Shown one piece after another: positions 25,377-33,843 of a stretch of 33,906 bases of DNA (position 1 is its first letter; every line of letters begins with the position of its first letter). The stretch comes from Streptomyces sp. MUM 203J (GTDB lineage Bacteria; Actinomycetota; Actinomycetes; Streptomycetales; Streptomycetaceae). The stretch is taken from positions 1-33,906 of the forward strand of contig NZ_JADWYO010000065.1 of the NCBI RefSeq assembly GCF_022414595.1. Reading direction: 5' to 3'. The notes under the pieces are model-generated. The model saw only the letters and a list, made by a program, of their open reading frames with translations. It had not been told where the DNA came from and made no database searches. Position numbers and translations under genes: made by a program.

Positions 25377-25928
25377 ATGCGCATGGACGCGAGGGACCAG
25401 AGGCCCGCGAGCGATCCCGCCGTACGGATACGGCAGGCCCGCCCCGAGGACCTGCCGCTGCTCCAGGACATCGAACGTGCGGCGGGCGAGCCGTTCCGGG
25501 CACTGGGCATGGACGCCGTCGCCGACGACGACCCGCCGCCGCTGGAGGACCTGGAGGGCTACCGGGCGGCCGGGCGCGCCCGGGTCACCGAGCAGGGCGG
25601 GCGCCCAGTGGCCTACCTGATCTGGGACGAGGTGGACGGCGCGGCGCATATCGAGCAGGTGTCCGTCCACCCGGCCGCAGCCCGGCGGGGCCTGGGCCGC
25701 GGGCTGATCGAGGACCTGGCGGAGCGGGCGGCGGAGCGGGGACTGGGTGCGCTGACGCTCACCACGTACGCCGACGTCCCGTGGAACGCGCCGTACTACG
25801 CACGGCTCGGGTTCCGTGCGCTGCGGGACGCGGAGGTCACCGGAGGACTGCGCGCCATCCGCTGTGCCGAGACGGCGCACGGGCTCGACCACTGGCCCCG
25901 TGTCTGCATGCGGCGCGAGCTGCCGTGA
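25377..25928 (+). CDS. GNAT-family N-acetyltransferase
   Basis: A 183-residue acetyltransferase. VRIRQARPEDLPLLQDIERA starts the fold. IEQVSVHPAAARRGLGRGLI is the acetyl-CoA-binding strand-loop-helix with R-R-G-L-G-R-G. LTTYADVPWNAPYYARLGF is the closing block, common in a Streptomyces GNAT subgroup. Substrate unknown. It begins 17 nt after the zinc-ribbon gene on the same strand, so the two are likely cotranscribed. ATG 25377 follows a GAGGGG. The 157-bp gap after it (25929-26085) is convergent with the ligase gene and shows only weak hairpins. Confidence 0.85.
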   Translation: MRMDARDQRPASDPAVRIRQARPEDLPLLQDIERAAGEPFRALGMDAVADDDPPPLEDLEGYRAAGRARVTEQGGRPVAYLIWDEVDGAAHIEQVSVHPAAARRGLGRGLIEDLAERAAERGLGALTLTTYADVPWNAPYYARLGFRALRDAEVTGGLRAIRCAETAHGLDHWPRVCMRRELP

Positions 25929-26085
25929 CGGGGCGGAGGCCGGCCACTGCCGTCTCCCCCGCCCCGCCAGGTGCTCGTCCCCGGACACCTCGACGTGCCA
26001 CGGGTGCGTGCGGGTCCATCCCGAGTCGGGCCCTCGGGACACCCCCGCGCGAAGACCGACGAGGGTCGGGGCGGGTCTGGCCGGC

Positions 26086-27696
26086 TCAGTCCGCCCCGAA
26101 CCGCTCCCTCAGCTCGATCTTGCGCACCTTCCCGCTCACCGTCATCGGGAACGCCTCCAGGACCTCCACCCGGCGCGGGATCTTGTAGTGGGCCAGGCTG
26201 CCCCGGCAGTAGGCCGTGACCTCCTCGTGCGTGGGCGGGTCCGCCGGGTCCCGAGGGATGACGCACGCCAGGATCTCCTCGCCGTACCGCTCGTCCGGCA
26301 CGCCCACCACCTGCACGTCCGCGATCTTCGGGTGCGCGTACAGGAACTCCTCGATCTCCCTCGGGTACACGTTCTCTCCGCCCCGGATGATCATGTCCTT
26401 GATCCGCCCGACGATCCGGACGTATCCGTCCTCGCGCATCACGGCCAGGTCGCCGGTGTGCATCCAGCGGCCCGCGTCCACGGCTTCGGCGGTCTTCTGC
26501 GGCTCGTCCCAGTAGCCGAGCATCACGCCGTACCCCCGGGTGCACAGCTCTCCGGCCTCGCCGCGCGGCAAGGTCACCCCGGCGACCGGGTCGACGATCT
26601 TGACCTCGACATGCGGCAGGACCCGTCCGACCGTTCCGGTACGGCGTTCCAGGTCGTCGTCGCGGCGGGTCTGCGTCGAGACGGGCGAGGTCTCCGTCAT
26701 GCCGTAACAGATGGACACCTCGGCCATGTTCATCTCGGCCACGACCCGCTTCATCACCTCCACCGGGCACGGCGAACCCGCCATGATCCCGGTGCGCAGC
26801 GAGGACAGGTCGTACGTGGCGAAGTCCGGCAGGTTCAGCTCCGCGATGAACATCGTCGGCACGCCGTAGAGCGAGGTGCAGCGCTCCTGCTGGACGGCCC
26901 GGAGCGTGGCCCCGGGGTCGAAGGACGGGGCCGGGATGACGACGCAGCCGCCGTGGGAGGTGGCGGCGAGGTTGCCCATGACCATGCCGAAGCAGTGGTA
27001 GAAGGGCACGGGGAGGCAGATCCTGTCCTGCTCGCTGTAGCCGATCGTCTCCCCCACGAAGTAACCGTTGTTGAGGATGTTGTGGTGGGAGAGGGTGGCG
27101 CCCTTCGGGAAGCCGGTGGTGCCGGACGTGTACTGGATGTTGACCGGGTCGTCGCAGGACAACTCGGCTTCCCGGGCAGCCAGCTCCGGGGCCGGCTCCG
27201 GGGTGGCGCGGGCGACGAAGGCGTCCCAGCTCGCGTCCCCGATGTAGACCGTCTCCCGCAGTGCCGGGCAGCGGTCCCGTGCCTCCTCCACGAGCGCCCG
27301 GTAGTCGCTGGTCCTGTGGGAGAGGGAGGCGACGAGCAGCGAGACGCCGGCCTGGTTCAGGACGTACACGAGCTCATGGACCCGGTAGGCGGGGTTGATG
27401 TTCACCATGATCGCGCCGATTCGGGCCGTGGCGTACTGCACCAGCACCCACTCGGGGCAGTTGACGGCCCAGATGCCGACCCGGTCACCCTTCGCGACGC
27501 CGGAGGCGAGCAGGGCGCGGGCCAGTTCGTCCACGGCGCCGCCGAACTCCGCGTACGTCCAGCGGCGGCCGGACGGCACGTCGACCAGTGCCTCACGGTC
27601 GGGCCAACGGGCCACGGAGCGGGCGAGATCGGCGCCGATCGTGTCCCCGAGGAGCGGGGTGCCGCCGGTGCCGTGGGCGTAGGAGAGGCCGCTCAC
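26086..27696 (-). CDS. Acyl-CoA ligase (AMP-binding), second gene of the pair
   Basis: A 536-residue ANL-superfamily enzyme that activates a carboxylic acid with ATP and CoA. The P-loop is YTSGTTGFPKGATLSHHN near residue 190. ICYGMTETSPVS is the A5 motif, HTGDLAVMREDGYVRIVGRI is the A7-A8 hinge, and MTVSGKVRKIELRERF holds the catalytic Lys near the C-terminus. It resembles fatty-acid or 3-methylmercaptopropionate-type ligases more than acetyl-CoA synthetase. GTG 27696 overlaps the stop of the preceding ligase gene as GTGA. It has no clear role in purine use; a separate acid catabolism operon is more likely. Confidence 0.9.
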   Translation of the reverse strand: MSGLSYAHGTGGTPLLGDTIGADLARSVARWPDREALVDVPSGRRWTYAEFGGAVDELARALLASGVAKGDRVGIWAVNCPEWVLVQYATARIGAIMVNINPAYRVHELVYVLNQAGVSLLVASLSHRTSDYRALVEEARDRCPALRETVYIGDASWDAFVARATPEPAPELAAREAELSCDDPVNIQYTSGTTGFPKGATLSHHNILNNGYFVGETIGYSEQDRICLPVPFYHCFGMVMGNLAATSHGGCVVIPAPSFDPGATLRAVQQERCTSLYGVPTMFIAELNLPDFATYDLSSLRTGIMAGSPCPVEVMKRVVAEMNMAEVSICYGMTETSPVSTQTRRDDDLERRTGTVGRVLPHVEVKIVDPVAGVTLPRGEAGELCTRGYGVMLGYWDEPQKTAEAVDAGRWMHTGDLAVMREDGYVRIVGRIKDMIIRGGENVYPREIEEFLYAHPKIADVQVVGVPDERYGEEILACVIPRDPADPPTHEEVTAYCRGSLAHYKIPRRVEVLEAFPMTVSGKVRKIELRERFGAD

Positions 27697-29375
27697 CGGA
27701 GGTCCCCCTCGTGGTACTCCTCGGCCGCCCCGGTCCCCGCCGCCGTGCGTTCGCGCAGCTCGACCCGGCGGATCTTCCCCGACACGGTCTTCGGCAGCTC
27801 CGCGAACTCGATGCGCCGGATGCGCTGGTACGGCGCGAGGACCGCGCGCGAGTGCGCGAACAGCGCCTTCGCGGTCGCCGGCCCCGGCTCCCACCCGTCC
27901 GCGAGCACGACGTACGCCTTCGGCACGGCCAGCCGCACCGCGTCGGGCGCGGGCACCACGGCGGCCTCGGCGACCGCCTCGTGCTCCAGCAGCGCGCTCT
28001 CCAGCTCGAAGGGGCTCACCTTGTAGTCGCTGGCCTTGAACACGTCGTCGGCGCGCCCCACGTAGAACAGGTAGCCGTCCTCGTCGCGGGAGGCGATGTC
28101 GCCGGTGCGGTAGTAGCCGCCCGCCATCGCCTCGGAGGTGCGCTCGGCGTCACCGTGGTATCCGGTCATCAGGCCCACCGGCGGAGTGGACAGGTCCAGG
28201 GCGATCTCCCCCTCCTCCGCGTCCGGCGCGCCGGTCACCGGGTCGATGAGTGTGACGCGGAACCCGGGACCGGGCCGCCCCATGGATCCGGGCTTCAGAG
28301 GCTGGCCGGGGCTGTTGGAGACCTGGACGGCGGTCTCGGTCTGCCCGAAACCGTCCCGGACGGTGAGGTTCCAGGAGCGCCGCACGGCGGCGATGACCTC
28401 GGGATTGAGGGGCTCGCCCGCGGCGACGACCTCGCGGGGCGGGGTGCGCAGCGCGGACAGGTCGGCCTGGATGAGCATGCGCCAGACGGTGGGCGGGGCG
28501 CAGAAGGTGGTGACGCCGTGCCGGTCCATCTCGGCCATCAGCCGGGCGGGGTCGAACCGGGTGTAGTTGTGGATGAAGACGGTGGCCTCGGCGTTCCAGG
28601 GGGCGAAGAGATTGGACCAGGCGTGCTTGGCCCAGCCGGGCGAGGAGATGTTGAGGTGCACGTCCCCGGGCCGCAGTCCGATCCAGTACATGGTCGCCAA
28701 GTGGCCTACGGGGTAGGAGGTGTGGGTGTGCTCGACGAGCTTGGGACGGGCGGTGGTGCCGGAGGTGAAGTAGAGCATCAGCGGGTCGTCGGCCTCCGTG
28801 GGCCCGTCCGGCGTGAAGCCGCTGTCCGCGGCGTGCGCCTCCTCGTACGCGGCCCATCCGGGCGCGGCCCCGCCGACGGCGATCCGGGTGTACTCCCCCG
28901 GCACGGCGTCGAACTTGCCGGTGTCGGCGGCGCGTACGACCACGTGCCGGGCCTTGCCACGCTCGACGCGGTCCCGCAGGTCGCCGGGTCCGAGGAGCGG
29001 TGTGGCCGGGATGACGACCGCGCGCAGTTTCATCGCGGCAAGGGCGGTCTCCCAGAGTTCGGCCTGGTTGCCGAGCATCACGATCAGCCGGTCGCCGGGG
29101 CGGACGCCTTGGGCGCGCAGCCAGTTGGCGACCCGGTTCGACCGGGCGGACATCTCCGCGAAGGTCAGCCGGGTCTCGCTGCCGTCCTCCTCGACGATGT
29201 GCAGCGCGGTCCGGCCGTTCCCGGCGGCGATGACGTCGAACCAGTCCAGCGCCCAGTTGAACCGGGCCGGGCGGGGCCAGTCGAAGCCGTCGTACGCGGT
29301 CCGGTAGTCCTCCCGGTGCCGCAGCAGAAAGTCCCGGGCCTCCCGGAACCGCTCGGTCGCACCGCTTGCCGACAT
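27693..29375 (-). CDS. Acyl-CoA synthetase (acetyl-CoA synthetase-like AMP-binding enzyme)
   Basis: A 560-residue ANL enzyme. It starts with a long N-terminal segment (FREARDFLLRHREDYRTAYD) seen in medium-chain or acetyl-CoA synthetase-like proteins. YFTSGTTARPKLVEHTHTSY is the P-loop region, DGFGQTETAVQVS the A5 motif, YRTGDIASRDEDGYLFYVGR and ADDVFKASDYKVSPFELE the hinge, and PKTVSGKIRRVELRERT has the catalytic Lys. The acid used cannot be read. GAGGAGGACGAGG precedes ATG 29375. It is first in a two-ligase operon and divergent from a GAF-LuxR regulator. Confidence 0.92.
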   Translation of the reverse strand: MSASGATERFREARDFLLRHREDYRTAYDGFDWPRPARFNWALDWFDVIAAGNGRTALHIVEEDGSETRLTFAEMSARSNRVANWLRAQGVRPGDRLIVMLGNQAELWETALAAMKLRAVVIPATPLLGPGDLRDRVERGKARHVVVRAADTGKFDAVPGEYTRIAVGGAAPGWAAYEEAHAADSGFTPDGPTEADDPLMLYFTSGTTARPKLVEHTHTSYPVGHLATMYWIGLRPGDVHLNISSPGWAKHAWSNLFAPWNAEATVFIHNYTRFDPARLMAEMDRHGVTTFCAPPTVWRMLIQADLSALRTPPREVVAAGEPLNPEVIAAVRRSWNLTVRDGFGQTETAVQVSNSPGQPLKPGSMGRPGPGFRVTLIDPVTGAPDAEEGEIALDLSTPPVGLMTGYHGDAERTSEAMAGGYYRTGDIASRDEDGYLFYVGRADDVFKASDYKVSPFELESALLEHEAVAEAAVVPAPDAVRLAVPKAYVVLADGWEPGPATAKALFAHSRAVLAPYQRIRRIEFAELPKTVSGKIRRVELRERTAAGTGAAEEYHEGDLR

Positions 29376-29520
29376 CCTCGTCCTCCTCGTGCAGGCCCAT
29401 TGCGGGGGGTGTGCGCGCCATCGTGTAATCAGTGACGCAGGTCTCACTACCCCCGGACGGGGGTGCTGTACTGCTCCGGGGCCGACCCCCGGACCCCCGA
29501 CCGGACGAGCGGGAGCGGAC

Positions 29521-30396
29521 ATGAGCGAGCGACGGGGTGACGCGGCGGAACTCCGGGCGGCCCTGCTGCGGCTGCGCGGCGCCACGGGGCTGCCGGTGGC
29601 GTTCGGCGGGATGCTGGACGACGGGCCGGGGCAGGCGCTGCGGATCGGGGAGCTGAGCGGGACGTCGTCGGAGGTGCTGCGCGGGCTGGCGATCGGGGCC
29701 GGAAGCGGGCTGGGCGGGCGGTCCATGGCGCTGGCCCGGCCGTGCGCGGTGCCGGACTACCCGGAGGCGCGGTACATCAGCCACGAGTACGACACACCGG
29801 TGGCGGTGGAGGGCCTGCGGTCGGTCCTGGCGGTTCCGGTGGTCGTCCGGCGACGGGTGCGGGCAGTGCTGTACGGAGCGCTGCGCCGGCCGCAGCCCCT
29901 GGGCGACCGGGTGCTGGACGCGGCGGTGGCGACGGCGCGCGACCTGGAGCAGACCCTGGCGGTACGGGACGAGGCCAGGCGCCTGCGGTCGGGCACGGCC
30001 GGTGTGGCGGAACCGCGGGGCGCGACCCCGGGAGAGGCGGCTTCGTGGGAGACGGTGCGGGAGGCGCACGCGGAACTGCGCGCGCTCGCGCCGCGGATCC
30101 CGGACCCCGCGTTGCGGGCGGAGCTGCTGGCTGTGTGCGGGCGGCTCGTGGCGGCGGGGGCCTCGCCCGTGGCCGGAGGCGCACCCGAGGGCGGGACTCA
30201 GGTGGCCCTGGCGCCCCGGGAGCTGGACGTGCTGGCGGCGGTGGCCACGGGGGCGACCAACCTGGAGGCGGCACGGCGGCTGGGGGTACGCCCGGAGACG
30301 GTCAAGGCGTATCTGCGCTCGGCCATGCGCCGACTGGGCGCGCACACCCGGCTGGAGGCGGTGGTGGCGGCGCGCCGGGCGGGCCTGCTGCCGTGA
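29521..30396 (+). CDS. GAF-LuxR family transcription regulator
   Basis: A 291-residue regulator. Residues about 10-150 form a GAF-like sensor: LRGATGLPVAFGGMLDD, LAIGAGSGLGGRSMALARP, EGLRSVLAVPVVVRRRVRAV and LYGALRRPQPLGD. A linker follows. The C-terminal LuxR-type HTH spans about 228-290 (LAPRELDVLAAVATGATNLE, then RRLGVRPETVKAYLRSAMRR). This layout is common in Streptomyces next to acyl-CoA synthetase genes, and it likely controls the divergent ligase operon, perhaps sensing an acyl compound; this is inference. ATG 29521 follows GGGAG by 6 nt. The 145-bp intergenic region has an ACCCCCGGACGGGGGT inverted repeat near 29449-29467 that could be its site. Confidence 0.88.
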   Translation: MSERRGDAAELRAALLRLRGATGLPVAFGGMLDDGPGQALRIGELSGTSSEVLRGLAIGAGSGLGGRSMALARPCAVPDYPEARYISHEYDTPVAVEGLRSVLAVPVVVRRRVRAVLYGALRRPQPLGDRVLDAAVATARDLEQTLAVRDEARRLRSGTAGVAEPRGATPGEAASWETVREAHAELRALAPRIPDPALRAELLAVCGRLVAAGASPVAGGAPEGGTQVALAPRELDVLAAVATGATNLEAARRLGVRPETVKAYLRSAMRRLGAHTRLEAVVAARRAGLLP

Positions 30397-30479
30397 CGGG
30401 GTCGGTGCCGTTCCTCGTACCGGAGGGCGGCGTGGCTCGTCGTACCGGCCCCTGCCCCCCGTACCGCGGCGGGTGACCG

Positions 30480-31604
30480 TCACTCGTCCGGGCTCCCGAG
30501 CCGCACGTCGTACGGGCGGCCCTCGCCCATGAGGTCGAGGGTGAGCGCGGCCTCGTCGCTGAGGGCGGCGCGCTCGTCGCGGGCGAGCGGGACGAAGGGC
30601 TCCAGCGTGAGGACCAGTCGGTCACCCTCCTGGCTCAGCCGCCAGGTCCCGGCGAGGAAGCCGTCCACGAGGAAGGCCCGGCGGGCCTGGTTGCCCTGCC
30701 AGGTGCGGCCCTTGTAGGCGGGCGGGACGAGGCGGGTGCGGTCCGCGTGGGAGAGGAGCAGGTTGTCGAACTCCGGCAGGAGGCGCGGCGGAGCGGGGGT
30801 GCCGGGGTCGGGGCGCGGGGAGCCGGGCAGGTCGAACAGCTCGTGGCCGTACGGGTCCCGGAAGACGGCGAGCCGGGGCCGGAGCCGCGCGAAGACCTCC
30901 CGCAGCCGGGTAAGCCCCGCCCAGGTCTGCACGTCCTTGACGGTGGCGGGCCCGAAGGCGCCGAGATAGCGCAGGACCAGGCCGTCGAGGGTGAGGCCCG
31001 GGTCGTCGGCCGCCCCGCCGAACCACACGTCGGCGGTGGTGAGCGCGACGCCGCCGCCGCGCCCCCACAGGCCGCGCGGGGTGACCTGGACGAGGGGCAG
31101 CAGACAGCGGGCGGCGACGGTGAGGGCCAGCGGGTCGGCGTCCGGCCAGCGCGCCGACAGGGCGGCGCGGAGTTCCCTCGGGGCGCGGGGCCGCTCCTCG
31201 ACGAGTTCACGGACCAGGCCGGCGAGGGCGTCCCTGTCCACTCCGGCGAGCCCCTTGCGGAACACCGCGATCTCGCGGTCCCGCGCGGGCTGGACCAGCG
31301 GCCCGAGGGCCCGGATGTCGGCGGCGGTGTGGGTGTGCAGGGTCGAGCGCAGGGAGACGGTCCGGGCGACCGTGCGGTCCTCCATCAGCCGGGACAGCTC
31401 CTCGGGCCGGAAGCCCTGAAGGCGGGCGGCGAGCGCGTAGTACGGGGGCTGGGGGTTCTGGGCCTGGAGGCCGACCAGGTGGGTGACGGCGTCCTCGGCG
31501 GCCATGGTGGTGCGGTGCAGGAGGAGCTGGCGGGCGAGTGTGGCGCGGTTGAGGGCGCGCCCGGAGAGAACGGGGGGCGTGGCGGTCACGGACTTCGGGG
31601 CCAT
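30480..31604 (-). CDS. AlkZ-like winged-helix DNA glycosylase (HTH_42 family)
   Basis: A 374-residue protein of the HTH_42/AlkZ superfamily, which includes glycosylases that remove bulky or crosslinked bases. The catalytic Q-x-Q motif is present as GLQAQNPQPPYYAL (Gln47 and Gln49). SLRSTLHTHTAADIRALGPL follows, then winged-helix repeats and the late FDNLLLSHADRTRLVPPAYKG and RAFLVDGFLAGTWRL blocks typical of the family. In Streptomyces some relatives give self-resistance to DNA-alkylating antibiotics, but most are housekeeping and no biosynthetic genes are seen here. It is convergent with the LuxR gene and divergent from corA. Confidence 0.88.
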   Translation of the reverse strand: MAPKSVTATPPVLSGRALNRATLARQLLLHRTTMAAEDAVTHLVGLQAQNPQPPYYALAARLQGFRPEELSRLMEDRTVARTVSLRSTLHTHTAADIRALGPLVQPARDREIAVFRKGLAGVDRDALAGLVRELVEERPRAPRELRAALSARWPDADPLALTVAARCLLPLVQVTPRGLWGRGGGVALTTADVWFGGAADDPGLTLDGLVLRYLGAFGPATVKDVQTWAGLTRLREVFARLRPRLAVFRDPYGHELFDLPGSPRPDPGTPAPPRLLPEFDNLLLSHADRTRLVPPAYKGRTWQGNQARRAFLVDGFLAGTWRLSQEGDRLVLTLEPFVPLARDERAALSDEAALTLDLMGEGRPYDVRLGSPDE

Positions 31605-31793
31605 GGGGCCACGCTACTGAGCGTGGCGGACGGTTCCGCTGCCGTCCGCGGGGCCGGGACGGGGCGTACGGTGGGCGGCGCGGCGCGGCCCGGCGCCGGT
31701 CCCGGGCCCGACCGGCCCCGGAGCCGCCCCCAGGCCCGGGCAAACCGGGGCGTATATCCTGCGACGAGGCGCACGCGGGAGGTGACACGCGCG

Positions 31794-32957
31794 ATGACTC
31801 TGCCTTCGAGGAAGCACACCTGGCGCCGCCATCCCGTGCGGCAGACACCGGGGAAGCCGCCCGCATCCCCGGACGCGGCGGCCCCGGCCCGGACCGCACC
31901 CCAGGCGACGACCGCGGCCCCGGCCGGCCCGTCCCCCGGCAGCGTCTTCCAGGCGGCCCTCTACCGGGACGGTTTCAAGGTGTCCTCCCCGCCGTCCCTG
32001 TCGGAGACGTTCCGGCAGCTGAGGGAGCAGCGGGACGGTATGGCGTGGATCGGTCTGCACCACCCGTCCGGGGCGGAACTGCTCACCCTGGCAGCCGAGT
32101 TCGACCTTCACGAACTGGCGGTCGAGGACGCGATGGAGGCACATCAGCGGCCGAAGCTGGAGCGGTACGGGGAGACGTTGTTCGTGGTCCTGCGGGCGGC
32201 CCGGTATCTGGACGCGCCAGAGGAGGTGGACTTCGGGGAGCTGCACGTCTTCGTGGGCCCGGACTTCGTGATCACGGTCCGCCACGGTGCGGCGCCGGAC
32301 CTGTCGGCGGTACGCCGCCGTATGGAGGAGACCCCGGAACTGCTGGCCCTGGGCCCGGAGGCGGTGCTGTACGCGATCCTGGACGCGGTGGTCGACGGAT
32401 ACGCCCCCGTGGTGGCAGGGGTCCAGAACGACATCGACGAGATCGAGACGGAGGTCTTCCGGGGCGACCCGGCGGTGTCGCGCCGGATCTACGAACTGTC
32501 CCGCGAGATGGTCGAGTTCCAGCGCGCGACACGCCCCCTGGTGGCCATGCTGCACGGGCTGATGGCGGGCTTCGCGAAGTACGGCACGGACGAGGAGCTC
32601 CAGCGCTACCTGCGGGACGTGGCAGACCATGTCACCCACACCAGCGAACGAGTCGACGGCTTCCGGCAGGCCCTGACCGAGATCCTCACGGTCAACGCGA
32701 CCCAGGTCGGCCAGCAGCAGAACGCCGAGATGCGCGCCCTGGCGGAAGCCGGCTTCGAACAGAACGAGGAGATCAAGAAGATCTCGGCGTGGGCGGCCAT
32801 TCTGTTTGCACCGACATTGGTGGGAACCATCTACGGGATGAACTTCGACGCGATGCCGGAGCTGGACTGGGCACTCGGCTATCCGTTCGCGATTCTGCTG
32901 ATGGCAGCGGTGTGTACGGGCCTGTACTTCGTCTTCAAGCGGCGGGACTGGCTGTAG
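31794..32957 (+). CDS. corA: CorA-family magnesium/cobalt transporter
   Basis: A 387-residue pentameric divalent-cation channel of the cell membrane. The cytoplasmic part starts after a basic, Pro/Ala-rich N-terminus (first 50 residues). It has ELAVEDAMEAHQRPKLERYG and LHVFVGPDFVITVRHG, then the long helix with VQNDIDEIETEVFRGDP. Two C-terminal membrane helices surround the selectivity motif YGMNFDAMPEL (GMN), and the positively charged FKRRDWL end is standard. GGGAGG about 11 nt before ATG 31794 supports this start. Upstream, TATATC near 31753 may be a -10. The Mg level is the likely regulator of activity, as in the family. Confidence 0.94.
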   Translation: MTLPSRKHTWRRHPVRQTPGKPPASPDAAAPARTAPQATTAAPAGPSPGSVFQAALYRDGFKVSSPPSLSETFRQLREQRDGMAWIGLHHPSGAELLTLAAEFDLHELAVEDAMEAHQRPKLERYGETLFVVLRAARYLDAPEEVDFGELHVFVGPDFVITVRHGAAPDLSAVRRRMEETPELLALGPEAVLYAILDAVVDGYAPVVAGVQNDIDEIETEVFRGDPAVSRRIYELSREMVEFQRATRPLVAMLHGLMAGFAKYGTDEELQRYLRDVADHVTHTSERVDGFRQALTEILTVNATQVGQQQNAEMRALAEAGFEQNEEIKKISAWAAILFAPTLVGTIYGMNFDAMPELDWALGYPFAILLMAAVCTGLYFVFKRRDWL

Positions 32958-33023
32958 ACAGCAACCCGGAACCATTGAACAATTTCATGGACGCGAATGC
33001 ACCGGGGAGGTCACTTCGAGCCC

Positions 33024-33064
33024 CTGGGGAGAATCTGGGGAGAATGAGCGGCGCTGGGGAGTGA
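33024..33064. repeat. Short tandem repeats near the integrase relic
   Basis: CTGGGGAGAAT occurs twice back to back (33024-33034, 33035-33045), with a third partial copy CTGGGGAGTGA at 33054-33064. Such repeats next to an integrase may be arm-type binding sites of the former element. The rest of 32958-33199 shows no gene. Confidence 0.5.
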
Positions 33065-33199
33065 GCAACTCTCTGCCCCACCTGCGGTTCGTTTCCCCTC
33101 TCACGGCCTGGGGGAAGTGGGGCCGCTGGCACGGTCGTCACGGAGAGTGCTGGCCGGGCACCGACCCATGACTGCCCGGCCTCGTGAAGTCCGAACAAC

Positions 33200-33240
33200 G
33201 AGAACGGGTGGCACAGCGTCTGGCTGTGCCACCCGTTCTC
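33200..33240 (-). terminator. Terminator after the integrase relic
   Basis: Perfect 18-bp arms (33200-33217 and 33223-33240) with a 5-nt loop, directly adjoining the stop codon of the integrase frame at 33241. Confidence 0.75.
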
Positions 33241-33547
33241 TCAGGTGAGGGCGAGGTCTTCTGGGACGTACTCAGGTACTACGCCAAGCAGTGCGTCGAC
33301 GGCCGCGCGTCCCTTGCCGCCCGCTTCGGGCATGAAGTGGGCGTAGTGGTCAAGAGTGATGGTCGGACTGGAATGGCCGAGCCATCGGGCGAGGGTGACC
33401 ACGGACTCACCTGCTTCGAGAATGACCGAGGCGTAGGTGTGGTGGAGGACGCGGAAGCCGTCCATGCGGGACGCCTTCCAGCGTTGCCCTTTCTCCCGCA
33501 TGTGAATGACGCCGGCTTTCGCGAGGGCGGGCTTCCAGACATCGACG
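33241..33547 (-). pseudogene. Tyrosine recombinase (phage-type integrase), C-terminal fragment
   Basis: The frame encodes the end of a Streptomyces-type integrase: VDVWKPALAKAGVI, KASRMDGFRVLHHTYASVIL, ARWLGHSSPTITLDHYAHFM. The catalytic Tyr (DHYAHF) and the late His (WLGHSS) are present. The H-x-L-R-H-T-Y block normally has Arg, but here reads R-V-L-H-H-T-Y, so the second catalytic Arg appears replaced by His. The N-terminal half and first Arg are missing because the frame runs into transposase sequence at about 33548. It should be inactive. It marks the remains of an integrated element. Confidence 0.75.
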
Positions 33548-33784
33548 TGTGGCCAGTTGAGCAGGCGAGAGCCCCGGGCGCCCATCCCGCGGGTACCAGT
33601 CGGCGAAGTCCTCGTCGCACCACAGCCCATCGAGGCGATCGCGTACCCATATCGCCGTCGTACCGCCCGGATTGCTCGCCCGCGCGATCTGCGCGGTCAG
33701 AGAGGGGACTTGCTCACCGGAACGGGGGCGAAGGGACAACGGGCACCTCGACAACTGCATCGGTCGACGGAACCACCCGAGCAT
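33548..33784 (-). pseudogene. IS1182-type transposase, N-terminal fragment
   Basis: In a different minus-strand frame from the integrase, EQVPSLTAQIARASNPGGTT, AIWVRDRLDGLWCDEDFADW and YPRDGRPGLSPAQLA match the start of Streptomyces IS1182-type transposases (usually S-L-R-P at the very start; here L-S-L-R-P with a TTG at 33739). The match stops at LA (33551), where integrase sequence takes over. The bases from 33785 to about 33839 (GACTCTGTCGGGGATCTTGG region on the minus strand) look like the leader and end of the same element. Family memory, not a search. Confidence 0.65.
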
Positions 33785-33843
33785 GCCCGTTGATCATGCT
33801 GCCGCACCGAGGAACTCCAAGATCCCCGACAGAGTCAAGCTAA

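Noticed and set aside
32958..33240. tRNA gene serving as attachment site next to the integrase
   Set aside because: No cloverleaf or tRNA 3' end can be found; no tRNA or rRNA gene was seen anywhere in the window.
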